A DNA stretch of 64,000 bases. Origin: Bradyrhizobium sp. CSA207. GTDB taxonomy: Bacteria; Pseudomonadota; Alphaproteobacteria; Rhizobiales; Xanthobacteraceae. The stretch spans positions 143,800 through 207,799 of the forward strand of contig NZ_JAACFT010000014.1 in NCBI RefSeq assembly GCF_029051685.1, given 5' to 3'. A program made the position numbers and the translations under genes. A model generated the notes under the pieces. It was not told the DNA's origin. It made no database searches and saw nothing but the letters and a program-made list of their open reading frames with translations. Shown here one piece after another: positions 25,587 through 34,125 of this stretch. Positions within the stretch are counted from its first letter, which is position 1. Every line of letters starts with the position of its first letter.

Positions 25587-25779
25587 AGGCTCCAGTTCGT
25601 ACAAATGGACCCTTGATGGATTGGAGCGAGAGTTCAGGAATTTCAGTTGGTTAGAGGGCGGCGTGTGCACGATGTGTGCACCGGGAGGTCAAATCTTGCG
25701 ACATCCAACGTGAGCAAACTTTCTGAAGTGAGTGGGGCGGTCGCGGAAAGCGCCACTTCTGCATGTGAATAAGCGAGGA

Positions 25780-25822
25780 ACTTTGACCCCCATCGGCTTC
25801 CAAGATTGACCCCACACGTGAT
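25780..25822. repeat. Possible insertion-sequence end remnant
   Basis: TTTGACCCCCATCGGCTTCC followed by AAGATTGACCCC contains two TGACCCC units in the pattern I associate with the ends of IS21-like elements. No transposase frame adjoins it. It sits at the start of the 25.6-26.5 kb decayed segment, beside the dehydrogenase relic. Recognition is from memory. Confidence 0.3.
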
Positions 25823-25871
25823 GAATTTTTCGCTGACCGTCCAAGGGCTTCGTCATTGATGTCCGGCCCGG

Positions 25872-26256
25872 TCAAACAGCGCGCCGAATGACAGCCAAGA
25901 GCCCGAACAGCCGCTCCAAGTCCTCCTTGAACCAAGTCGGATGCCGCGCTCGCATCGCATTGACCGAGTAAAAGAGAGCGGCTTGCCGCTCAGCAACAGT
26001 CTCCACAGGTATAGGCGCGCGATCTCCATCATGATAGGGAACATGCGACGCCGCGCCTGCACGCTCGCCGAGAAGCCGATCGCGCAGAGCAGGCCTCGGG
26101 CTTGAGCGCTGCGTATGAACGGCGATAGCCGTCTTCGCCAATGCCGTCGACGATGACGTCAAATCCGCCCGGCACAACGCGCGTGAAGTCCTCATGTTGG
26201 TAGTCGATCGGCGTTGTCCCTAGCTCTCCGACGAGCGCCATGTGCTCGCCGCGCAC
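25872..26256 (-). pseudogene. Decayed zinc-type alcohol dehydrogenase/quinone oxidoreductase fragment
   Basis: Two minus-strand frames together resemble the C-terminal half of a medium-chain dehydrogenase: one frame (26029-26256) reads PIDYQHEDFTRVVPGGFDVI and DGIGEDGYRRSYAALKP; after a frame change another reads HPTWFKEDLERLFGLLAV near 25920. The cofactor domain start, the N-terminal domain and the extreme C-terminus are lost, and at least two frameshifts are required. The rest of 25587-26560 shows no gene I can support. Confidence 0.6.
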
Positions 26257-26560
26257 GGTACCCCACAGCTCGAGGCCGGGCTCTGAGGTCGTTCACGATT
26301 GCCCTCAGCGTCCGGTTTCACAGTGACGGATCGCGACATCCGGCGCCGCGCGACGATATAAGGGACAAGCCGGCCGATGACTGCGGTCGCCTCATCCAAC
26401 GGCGAAGCCTCCGGGAGCGCAAAATTGCAGCAGACGGCCACCGGCGCCGTCTGAGGTTCGGTCCCCTATACCGTAGCGGATTTGACCTCGTCACTCCCTG
26501 ATGTATTATCGAGCGAAGGCCAAACCATGAAATTTGCCGCTGTGAATTGTGGGTGGTCCT

Positions 26561-27511
26561 ATGGAGTGGTCGACAAAAGCGATTGAGGCAGACCGGCCCT
26601 TCGGAAGTTGGGCCGAAGATTTAGCCGACGCTTTCGTTCAGCTCGAACCGCGGAAAATCACCGAGCAACCTTTCCAAGGAATGATCTCGCGAGCAGACGT
26701 CGCGTCAATCCAGATTTCCCGTGTCGAAGCCACAAAGCACGTCGTGCTCCGTTTGCGCTCGCACATCGCGCGAAGCATCGGCGATGTGTACTTTGTCAAT
26801 CTCCAGCTCGATGGCGTTGGTCGCTACACTCAGCGCGACCACGTGCAGATCTGCGGACCCGGAGATCTTGCAATCGTCGACACGACGGAGCCATTCGAAA
26901 TCGCGAATTGTCGGAATTTTAGCCTGTTTTGCTTTGCGGTGCCGCGACAGTTATTGCCAAGTGCTCTTGCGGAGCGACCACGGTTGAGGCTTTCCGCTAC
27001 TGAGACCGGCCGCGCGCTATCACGGACACTCGCAGGACATGCCGAACTCTGTCTTCGTTCGGAGCCGAACTCGGGAATCTCTGCCTTCGGCGCTCAACAT
27101 GTCGTTGACCTGATATCTCATGCTCCTGGCTTTTTGGATGAAAGACCGCCGGAACGGGCTGGTCGGTCTGTCTTGCTGTCGATGATGCTTGACTATATCG
27201 ATCGTCACGGGAACGAGCCCGAGCTGGACGCCGCCACACTCGCGCTGAAATTCCACTGCTCGCAACGATATGTGCACAAGCTGTTCTCCACCACGGGTCG
27301 CTCGGTCGGAGAACACATCAACGGACTGCGGATCCTCGTTTGCACCCGGAATTTGCTGGATCACGCTCATCGACGCGCAACTATTGCGGAAATCGCATTT
27401 AATGCCGGGTTCCGGGATATTTCTTATTTCAACAGGCTGTTCAAGCGCAGCAGCGGCCTGGCGCCGCGGGAATTTCGACGTTCCATGAGCCGGGCCGACA
27501 GTACACGGTAG
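26561..27511 (+). CDS. AraC-family transcriptional regulator
   Basis: About 316 residues from ATG 26561; an in-frame GTG at 26549 is possible. The N-terminal part is a cupin-like AraC sensor (ISRADVASIQISRVEATKHV, FVNLQLDGVGRYTQRDHV). The C-terminal double helix-turn-helix (residues ~210-310) contains ALKFHCSQRYVHKLFSTTGR and IAEIAFNAGFRDISYFNRLF. It stands 103 bases before the tandem acyl-CoA dehydrogenase genes in the same orientation and is their most likely regulator. Confidence 0.9.
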   Translation: MEWSTKAIEADRPFGSWAEDLADAFVQLEPRKITEQPFQGMISRADVASIQISRVEATKHVVLRLRSHIARSIGDVYFVNLQLDGVGRYTQRDHVQICGPGDLAIVDTTEPFEIANCRNFSLFCFAVPRQLLPSALAERPRLRLSATETGRALSRTLAGHAELCLRSEPNSGISAFGAQHVVDLISHAPGFLDERPPERAGRSVLLSMMLDYIDRHGNEPELDAATLALKFHCSQRYVHKLFSTTGRSVGEHINGLRILVCTRNLLDHAHRRATIAEIAFNAGFRDISYFNRLFKRSSGLAPREFRRSMSRADSTR

Positions 27512-27614
27512 GCCAAGAAATCGGTTCACCACCGTCCAAGACTTCCTCTCCTCAGCAAGTTAGTCCTGAGCTGAACGCGGCGGCGTGCCGCCGGAAATGA
27601 GGAAGGCTTCAATC

Positions 27615-28856
27615 GTGATTGATTTCACGCTCACGTCGCAACAGCGCGATCTGCAGCTTACTTCCCGCAAATTTGCCAAGGAGGTCCTCAACGAGGCTGG
27701 GGCGGCCGAGTTGTTGGCGACGCCGGAAGAGCGTTTTCGTGCAACCAAGCCGACCTATGAGGCGATGGTGGCGGCTGGCTATTTGCGCAAGTGCATCCCG
27801 ACACCTGCCGGCGGCGACAATGCCGGCATGACAGATATGGCGATCCTTGCGGAGGAATTTTACAGCGTGAACGCGAGTGTGACGCTGACGATGCTCGGTA
27901 CGGTGCTCGGCCTGTTGCCGCTTCTACTCGGCGGCACCCCAGACCAGTGCATGCGGCTGCTCGGACCGTTTCTCAAAACAAGCGGAGCGCCGCTTGCCGG
28001 CTTCTGCTCCAGCGAACCGGGGGGGAGCGCCAATGCTGCCTCGCCGCCGCCCGGCGAGGGCGTTCGCACCACGGCCCGGCGGGAGGGCGGCAACTGGGTG
28101 ATAAACGGCCGCAAGAAATGGGTGTCGTCGGCCACGGGTTGGAATCGCGAAGGCGCCAACCTTCTCTGCGTGGTGTGCCGAACCGATCCAGCGGCGCTGC
28201 CCGATGCCGCGATGTCCATCATTGCGGTCGAAGGACCGGTAAGGGGCCTTGTATTCGAACGTGCGATCGACACGATCGGTCATCGGGCCCATCTCGTGCC
28301 GCAATTCGGCTTCGAGAACGTCGCGACACCCCACCACAATCTGCTCGGACAGGAGGGTTCGGGGCTCGCGCTGACGGCTGGAGCATTCACGGGCACCGCA
28401 GCACTAGTTGGTATCCTCGGCGTCGCGTTGATGCGCGCCGCCTTCGAGTTTGCGCTTCATTTTGCTCGCACAGAAAAGCGCGGCGGCGTTCACGCGATCA
28501 TCGAGCACCAGGCGGTCGGATACGCTCTGGCCGATGCAAAGACCACGATCGAAGCGGCGCGCTATCTCAGCTGGCGCGCCTGCCACGCACTCGACAGGCA
28601 GTCGCCGTCGGCCGAAGAGCTTGCGGTTCAGGCAAAGATTTTCGGCTCCGAGGCCGCGGTGCGCGTGATCACCGATCTCATGCGCGTGGTCGGCATCGAC
28701 AGCTATGATCATGAGGTGCCATTCGCCCGTCTGCTGCAGGATGCGCTCGCGCTGCCGATCTTCGACGGCGGCAATATGGGCATCCGACGGCGGCAGCTCC
28801 ACACGATGTTCAAGCGAAGCGACTATGATCCACTTGCTGCAAGCGGGGCGGCGTAG
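27615..28856 (+). CDS. Acyl-CoA dehydrogenase family protein, copy 1
   Basis: About 413 residues. GTG 27615 is chosen because it follows AGGAAGG and aligns with the start of the neighbouring paralogue; GTG 27585 and ATG 27597 are alternatives. Features: N-terminal helical domain (YEAMVAAGYLRKCIPTPAGG), FAD/substrate loop FCSSEPGGSANAASPPPGEG, RKKWVSSATGWNREG, and C-terminal helices ending LLQDALALPIFDGGNMGIRR. At the position of the usual catalytic Glu of medium-chain enzymes (YEGT) there is Asp (FDGG). It may therefore be a slow dehydrogenase, use a Glu elsewhere, or be a flavin monooxygenase of the same fold. Confidence 0.9.
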   Translation: MIDFTLTSQQRDLQLTSRKFAKEVLNEAGAAELLATPEERFRATKPTYEAMVAAGYLRKCIPTPAGGDNAGMTDMAILAEEFYSVNASVTLTMLGTVLGLLPLLLGGTPDQCMRLLGPFLKTSGAPLAGFCSSEPGGSANAASPPPGEGVRTTARREGGNWVINGRKKWVSSATGWNREGANLLCVVCRTDPAALPDAAMSIIAVEGPVRGLVFERAIDTIGHRAHLVPQFGFENVATPHHNLLGQEGSGLALTAGAFTGTAALVGILGVALMRAAFEFALHFARTEKRGGVHAIIEHQAVGYALADAKTTIEAARYLSWRACHALDRQSPSAEELAVQAKIFGSEAAVRVITDLMRVVGIDSYDHEVPFARLLQDALALPIFDGGNMGIRRRQLHTMFKRSDYDPLAASGAA

Positions 28857-28895
28857 TGCGTCTGGCTGATGAACTTCCGGTGGGAGGGAAGATCG

Positions 28896-30146
28896 GTGGC
28901 CATTGATTTTCGACTTACCGCGCGCCAACGCGAACTACAGCTCCAGTCCCGCCAGTTCGCAAGGGAGGTGCTTTCGCCGGCGTTGGAGGCAGAGGCTCTG
29001 CCCACTCCGGAGGAACGGTTTGCCGCGACGAGGCCCGCCTACGAGGCGATGATTGCGGCCGGATTTCTGCGGAAATGCATTCCTCTCTCCGCCGGAGGAG
29101 AGAACGCTGGTCTCATCGATACTGCGATCATGGTTGAGGAGCTCTATGCGGTGAACGCCAGCGTTACCTTGACGTTGATTGGAACCGTGCTTGGACTGTT
29201 GCCACTCTTGATCGGCGGCACGGAGGAGCAGCGGAGCCGGCTGCTGCCTCCGTTCCTCAAACAAACCGGAGCGCCGTTGGCGGGATTTTGCGCCACCGAA
29301 CCGGGCGGCAGCGCCAATGCCGGATCGCCGCCGCCGGGCGAGGGCGTTCGCACCACGGCTACGCTCCTGGGTGACCGGTGGGTTATCGAAGGTCGAAAAA
29401 GCTGGATTTCGTCAGCCACAGGTTGGAATCGCAAGGGCGCAGACATTCTATCCGTACTTTGCCGAACCGATCCTGATGCCCCTCCCGAGCGGGGTATTTC
29501 AGTCATGATCGTGGAGAGCTCCGCATCGGGCCTGGTCTTCGAGCGCGCGATCGATTCGATGGGGCACCGCGCGCACCTCTTGCCGCAGTTCAACCTCCAG
29601 GAAGTCAGCGTCTCCAGAGAAAATGTTTTGGGTAGCCTCGGCGGTGGTCTGGCCCTGACTGCTGCGTGCTTCACTGGCGCAGCGGCCCTGGTCGGAATTT
29701 TCGCCGTGGCGCTGATGCGCGCAGCGTTTGAGTTCACACTGGGCTTCGCGCGCAATGAAAGGCGCGGCGGCATTCACCCCGTCATCGAACATCAAGCGGT
29801 CGGGTACGCGCTGGCGGACGCAAAGATGGCCATCGAAACGACCCGTTGCTTCTGCTGGCGTGCGTGCCAAGCGGTCGACATGCAATCGCCCGGTGCGCAG
29901 GAGCTGGCGATCGAAGCAAAAGTCCATGGTTCGGAAACAGCCGTGCGGGTACTGACGGATCTCATGCGAGTCGTCGGGATAGAGAGCTACGATCGCGCTC
30001 TTCCGCTAGGACGCCTGCTGCAGGATGCGCTCGCGCTTCCTCTGTTTGGCGGAGGTAACATCGGCGTCCGGCGTCGACAGCTCCACGGGATCTTGAAACA
30101 GCCGGGATACGATCCGCTGATGACCAGCGGCGAGGCGGAGGTCTGA
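28896..30146 (+). CDS. Acyl-CoA dehydrogenase family protein, copy 2
   Basis: About 416 residues from GTG 28896 after GGTGGGAGGGAAG. It is a tandem paralogue of copy 1, matching at roughly two residues in three by eye over the whole length, including the loop FCATEPGGSANAGSPPPGEG and SSATGWNRKG. The catalytic-Glu position is Gly (LALPLFGGGNIGVRR), a clearer departure than in copy 1. The pair could form a heteromer, one subunit catalytic and one structural (inference). It is 34 bases upstream of the SDR gene, which is probably co-transcribed. Confidence 0.9.
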   Translation: MAIDFRLTARQRELQLQSRQFAREVLSPALEAEALPTPEERFAATRPAYEAMIAAGFLRKCIPLSAGGENAGLIDTAIMVEELYAVNASVTLTLIGTVLGLLPLLIGGTEEQRSRLLPPFLKQTGAPLAGFCATEPGGSANAGSPPPGEGVRTTATLLGDRWVIEGRKSWISSATGWNRKGADILSVLCRTDPDAPPERGISVMIVESSASGLVFERAIDSMGHRAHLLPQFNLQEVSVSRENVLGSLGGGLALTAACFTGAAALVGIFAVALMRAAFEFTLGFARNERRGGIHPVIEHQAVGYALADAKMAIETTRCFCWRACQAVDMQSPGAQELAIEAKVHGSETAVRVLTDLMRVVGIESYDRALPLGRLLQDALALPLFGGGNIGVRRRQLHGILKQPGYDPLMTSGEAEV

Positions 30147-30180
30147 TTAAGCGGAGCGTCCTTTTTGAACGGGGTGAATC

Positions 30181-30909
30181 ATGAGCACAGAGCAGAAAGT
30201 AGCCGTAGTAACGGGAGCATCTCAGGGGATCGGTGCCGGTATCCTTCAGGCTTTCAGGGATCGCAACTACCGCGTTGTTGCAACATCGCGGTCGATCAAG
30301 CCGGCCTCCGATACAGACATCGTGACCGTACAAGGTGACGTCGGGGTTGCGGACACAGCCGAGAGAGTGTTCAGAACGGCACTCGATAGGTTCGGTCGTG
30401 TCGACACGCTGGTTAACAACGCCGGCATATTCATGGCAAAGCCATTCACGCTTTATTCGCCGAATGACTATGTGATCTACATGTCGACAAACGTGACGGG
30501 TTTCTTTCACATGACTCAGCGTGCCCTGGAATTTATGGGCAAGCAAGGACGCGGCCACGTAGTCACGATCACAACAAGTCTTGTCGACCAGCCGATGAGC
30601 AGCGTCCCGGCCGTGTTGGCCTCTCTCTCAAAAGGAGCGCTAAGCGCAGCAACGAAAGCGCTCGCAATCGAGTATGCGAAGACCGGCGTTCGCATCAACG
30701 CCGTATCACCGGGAATAATCAAGACCCCGATGCACCCGCCAGAAGCGCATCAGGCGTTGGCGGCACTCCATCCAATGGGGCGGATGGGAGAGGTATCCGA
30801 CGTTGTAGACGCGGTTCTTTACCTGGATGGCGCGAAGTTTGTGACAGGTGAGACTCTTCACGTCGACGGAGGGCAAGCTGCTGGCCATCATATGGTGCAA
30901 AGCGCTTAG
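30181..30909 (+). CDS. SDR-family oxidoreductase with altered active site
   Basis: 242 residues, ATG 30181. The NAD(P)-binding TGASQGIGAGI, the structural VNNAGIFM and the C-terminal INAVSPGIIKTPMHPPEA are normal. The catalytic Y-x3-K is replaced: the region reads VPAVLASLSKGALSAATKAL, so the Lys is kept but the Tyr position is Ala. The Ser region is ITTSLVDQP. Activity by the standard mechanism is doubtful, though this SDR subgroup may use another residue. It completes a cassette with the two unusual acyl-CoA dehydrogenase-like proteins. Confidence 0.88.
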   Translation: MSTEQKVAVVTGASQGIGAGILQAFRDRNYRVVATSRSIKPASDTDIVTVQGDVGVADTAERVFRTALDRFGRVDTLVNNAGIFMAKPFTLYSPNDYVIYMSTNVTGFFHMTQRALEFMGKQGRGHVVTITTSLVDQPMSSVPAVLASLSKGALSAATKALAIEYAKTGVRINAVSPGIIKTPMHPPEAHQALAALHPMGRMGEVSDVVDAVLYLDGAKFVTGETLHVDGGQAAGHHMVQSA

Positions 30910-30995
30910 CCCGAGATCGACAAGAGTCGCAAAATGAAGGGGTAACGAGGAGCAGGACGAGCGTGTAGGTCGAATCAGCATTCCACAATAATCGA

Positions 30996-31040
30996 TTGGC
31001 GAACGACCGCTGTTGGCGCGAAGCGGACGTTCGCCAACAG
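30996..31040. repeat. Palindromic intergenic repeat (CWREADV type)
   Basis: TTGGCGAACG (30996-31005) is mirrored at 31028-31037 and CTGTTGGCG (31010-31018) at 31032-31040, giving nested hairpins. One frame reads NDRCWREADV, a translated signature I recall from repeats spread through rhizobial genomes. The rest of 30910-31155 has no supported gene. Confidence 0.5.
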
Positions 31041-31155
31041 CAATCATTTGTGCCCAGGAGGCCCACAGGCTGCAATCAGCCGAGTCAAAGAAAGTGTTTG
31101 CAGGGCGACGAGTTCGAGAACGGGCTGAAGAACGAGCGCGAGCGGAAAGCTCAAG

Positions 31156-32793
31156 CTACGAGCGTTCGTCAGACGATCCGAAGGATGCGGCGATGAAGTG
31201 AGTGACCTTAGGCTCCGCCTCCGCGCCAAACTGGCGGATGGCATCCTGCACGACCCTGTCCGCATTGGTCACGCGATGGTGCTGCCGGAGATGCTCAAGC
31301 CAGGATGTGACCATGAAGGTCTCGAGGAAGCGTCCTTTTTCGGCCGCATTCTCGAAGACATCCCAAGCGTATGCGCCATCCCGCCGGCGCTGTTGACCCA
31401 AATGCCCGACGGCGGCGAGGAATGCGGCACGCTTCTCGGCGGCGACGCGGTACTCGACCGTTACCAATACCGGACCGCGATCGCCATCGGCGTCGATCGC
31501 CAAGACCGGCGTCGGCCAATGCATGGAGGGCGCGAGGTCAACTCCCGCACCGGACAGAAGCTTCCAGTGCCAGGTCGCCGCGATTCCGACGACAGCGCCG
31601 GCCGCGGCGATGAAGTGGGCCACCGGCAAACCGAGCGCCGAGGCAAACTGCCCCCAAAGCGCGCTGCCGGCCGTCATCGCGCCGAAGAACACGGTGACAA
31701 ACATGGCCAGGCCACGGCCACGCACCCAATCCGGCAGGGACATTTGAACCGAGACGTTGAGGGTCGCGAGAACGGCGATCCATGAAACGCCCGCGACCGC
31801 GCAGGCCGCAATGCCGATCGCTGAATGGCGGGCGACGCCCAGCAGGACCAGACTGACCGCCGTGCCGAGTGTGCCTGCCGCAACAAGCCGGTCGGATCCG
31901 AAAGCCGCCTTCATCGAGGGTAGCGTGAAGGCGCCGCCGACGGCGCCGATGCCGATCGCTCCCAGCAAAATGCCGTAGAGCTCGGGGCCGCCCGCGATCT
32001 GATTGCGTGCGACCAGCGGGAGCAGCGCCCAGTAAGCACTTGCGAAGAAGAAGAACGCTACCGCTCTTATGAGCGTTGCGCGCAAATTCGCATTGTATCG
32101 CGCATGCCGGAAGCCGATCACCAGGGCACCGGTCAGGCGCTCCGGCGGAAGCCCGCTCCCTTGCGACGCCGGCGGCCGCCACCAGAGCAGGGCCCCGATC
32201 ACGGCGAAGTTGCTCAAGGCGTTGATCCAGAACGGCGCCGCGATGCCCAAACCGCCGATGACCACGCCACCCAGCGCAGGTCCGATCGCCCTGCTGATGT
32301 TGACGCCGACGCCGTTGCTCGCCACCGCCGCGGCCAAGTCGTGCTTCGGGACAAGCTGAGGCACGACGGACTGCCATGCCGGTGCTGTGAACGCCGCGCC
32401 GGCGCCCAGCAGGAACGTGAATAGCAACAGGATGGACGGGGTGACGAGGTCGAGCCAGACCAGCACCGCGCTCGCTGCCGCGACGACGGTGAGGACAATC
32501 TCCGCACCGATCAGGAAGCGGCGCTTGTCGACGGTATCCGCCAGGGCCCCCGCGGGGAGCGCGAACAGGAACATTGGAAGGCTGCCCGCAACCTGAACCA
32601 ACGAGACCGTCAGCGGATCGGGATTGAGGCTCGTCATTAGCCATCCGGACGCGGCGTTGTACATCCAGGTGCCGACATTGGCGACGACGGTCGCGATCCA
32701 GACCACCGTGAAGGCCCGATGACGAAACGCGATCCAGGGAGAGGCGCGCCCCTCGACGTGCGATGCACTGGGTCTTTCGTCAGGATTGGTCAT
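31156..32793 (-). CDS. MFS transporter (MFS_3/EntS-like) with C-terminal soluble domain
   Basis: 545 residues, ATG at 32793. Twelve hydrophobic helices span residues ~20-420: FTVVWIATVVANVGTWMYNA, LFALPAGALADTVDKRRFLI and ISRAIGPALGGVVIGGLGIA are typical of the transmembrane secretion effector (enterobactin exporter-like) MFS group. The last ~110 residues form a soluble alpha/beta ferredoxin-like segment (VLVTVEYRVAAEKRAAFLAA, ETFMVTSWLEHLRQHHRVT) resembling antibiotic-biosynthesis-monooxygenase domains, which occurs in some members. It lies 21 bases after the broken LysR gene on the same strand. An exporter of a small metabolite is likely. Confidence 0.88.
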   Translation of the reverse strand: MTNPDERPSASHVEGRASPWIAFRHRAFTVVWIATVVANVGTWMYNAASGWLMTSLNPDPLTVSLVQVAGSLPMFLFALPAGALADTVDKRRFLIGAEIVLTVVAAASAVLVWLDLVTPSILLLFTFLLGAGAAFTAPAWQSVVPQLVPKHDLAAAVASNGVGVNISRAIGPALGGVVIGGLGIAAPFWINALSNFAVIGALLWWRPPASQGSGLPPERLTGALVIGFRHARYNANLRATLIRAVAFFFFASAYWALLPLVARNQIAGGPELYGILLGAIGIGAVGGAFTLPSMKAAFGSDRLVAAGTLGTAVSLVLLGVARHSAIGIAACAVAGVSWIAVLATLNVSVQMSLPDWVRGRGLAMFVTVFFGAMTAGSALWGQFASALGLPVAHFIAAAGAVVGIAATWHWKLLSGAGVDLAPSMHWPTPVLAIDADGDRGPVLVTVEYRVAAEKRAAFLAAVGHLGQQRRRDGAYAWDVFENAAEKGRFLETFMVTSWLEHLRQHHRVTNADRVVQDAIRQFGAEAEPKVTHFIAASFGSSDERS

Positions 32794-32814
32794 GCGTCCT
32801 ACTTTGCCGGCTTG

Positions 32815-33706
32815 CTAAGCTGCGTCCAGGCCGAAGTGCTCGACCAGAAAATCGATGAACAGTCGCACCTTGACCGACAGATGTCTCGTGGGCGGATAGA
32901 TTGCATATAGCGCCAACGGAGGAGTGCGATAGTCCTGGAGCACCGCCCGCAGCGTCCCCTTATCGAGGGCTTCGCCTGCGATAAAGGTCGGAATCAGCGC
33001 GATGCCGCACCCGCGGATTGCGGCGTCGCGCAGCATCTCGGTATTGTTTACGCACAGCGACCAAGTCGGCTGGATCCAGTGATCGCCGCGGGCACCCGTC
33101 AGCTTCCATTGATTGCCGGTCAGCAGGAAGCCGTAGGTCAGCGAAGCGTGTTCGCGCAAGTCCCGCGGATGGAGGGGCGTGCCATGGCTGGCAAGGTAAT
33201 CGGCCGAAGCGCAGACTGCGCGGTCGATCGGTGTGATTTTGTGGGCAATCAGGCTCGAGGATTCCAGTTCGGCGATCCGGAGCGTGACGTCGAAGCCGTC
33301 CTGGACTGGATCCAGCAGGTCGTCGCTGAGAACGAGCTGCAGTTTGACTTCGGGATACCTCTCCATGAAATCGCCGAGCACAGGTCCGAGCCGCAGTGTG
33401 CCGAACGACATCGGGGGATTGATCCGGAGCAGTCCGCTCGGCGTCGCCTGGGCCTGGGCGACCGCCTGGTCGGCCGCATCAAGTTCGGAAAGCGGGGCGA
33501 GCGCGCGCTCGAAATACATCTGTCCGCGCTCTTTCGGACTGGCGTGGCGGGTAGTCCTGTTGAGGAGTTGCAAGCCTAGGCTCTGCTCCAGATCGGCGAC
33601 GTACTTGCTGATGGCCGAACGGGACAGGCGAAGCTGACGTCCGGCTTCGGCAAAGCTGCCGTCTCGACGACTTCACGAACGCCTGGAGGCTCGAAACCTT
33701 GTCCAT
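32815..33706 (-). pseudogene. LysR-family regulator with N-terminal frameshift
   Basis: The frame from ATG 33706 gives MDKVSSLQAFVK, the usual LysR start, then leaves frame. The remaining helix-turn-helix (SFAEAGRQLRLSRSAISKYV) and the whole effector domain continue in another minus-strand frame to a stop at 32815. Two single-base losses about 12-15 bases apart near 33660-33675 (AAG-GTC to AAGTC, ACC-GGC to ACGGC) would explain it. It could be real decay or sequencing error in two short G/C runs. If restored, the protein would be ~295 residues and the natural regulator of the downstream MFS gene. Confidence 0.75.
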
Positions 33707-33831
33707 TTACACTCCTATTGTCGCCAAATCGTGGACAGTATGGTGATAAAATCACGTATTGTTCTCAAACCATAGCGATGTGATATCTTTGCCAACCGAG
33801 CTCAACCCGGGCTCCATCGAGGAGCAATCCG

Positions 33832-34100
33832 ATGCCAGGCATCCATCACTGTGACGGGCAATCGCCGGCGATCCCCTCAAGAATTTCGATTTCTGCACGC
33901 GCGATCTTGGGCTTCGCTTCGTCAAGAAAACGGTGAATTTCGGCGATCCGTCGACCTACCATTTCTATTACGGCGACGAGACCGGTAGGCCGGGAACCAT
34001 CCTCACCTTCCCTCCCCTGGACGATGATTTCTTCGAACTTCTCGCCGACAGCAGCGACGCTGAGCGGGTAGTCGAGGGCGCATCAAGACCGACATCGTCC
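33832..34100 (+). pseudogene. Truncated VOC ring-cleaving dioxygenase-like gene
   Basis: MPGIHH at 33832 followed, after two one-base gains near 33850-33865, by DPLKNFDFCTRDLGLRFVKK and then NFGDPSTYHFYYGDETGRPG and TILTFP. This is the N-terminal module of the ~310-residue PcpA/glyoxalase-like dioxygenase family. Only about 80 residues remain; resemblance ends near 34030-34100 just before the AraC gene. It is divergent from the broken LysR gene, suggesting a former regulator-target pair. Confidence 0.65.
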
Positions 34101-34125
34101 GAACGACCGGACAGGATCTCATTCG

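Noticed and set aside
20605..25670. Long minus-strand open frames opposite the ring-cleavage operon (20605-21984, 23375-24487, 24342-25670)
   Set aside because: Shadow frames of the flavin monooxygenase, dioxygenase and binding-protein genes, which have clear motifs and start signals.
25651..25935. Complete insertion sequence at 25.6-25.9 kb
   Set aside because: Only a terminal-like motif is seen; no transposase frame and no paired inverted end were found.
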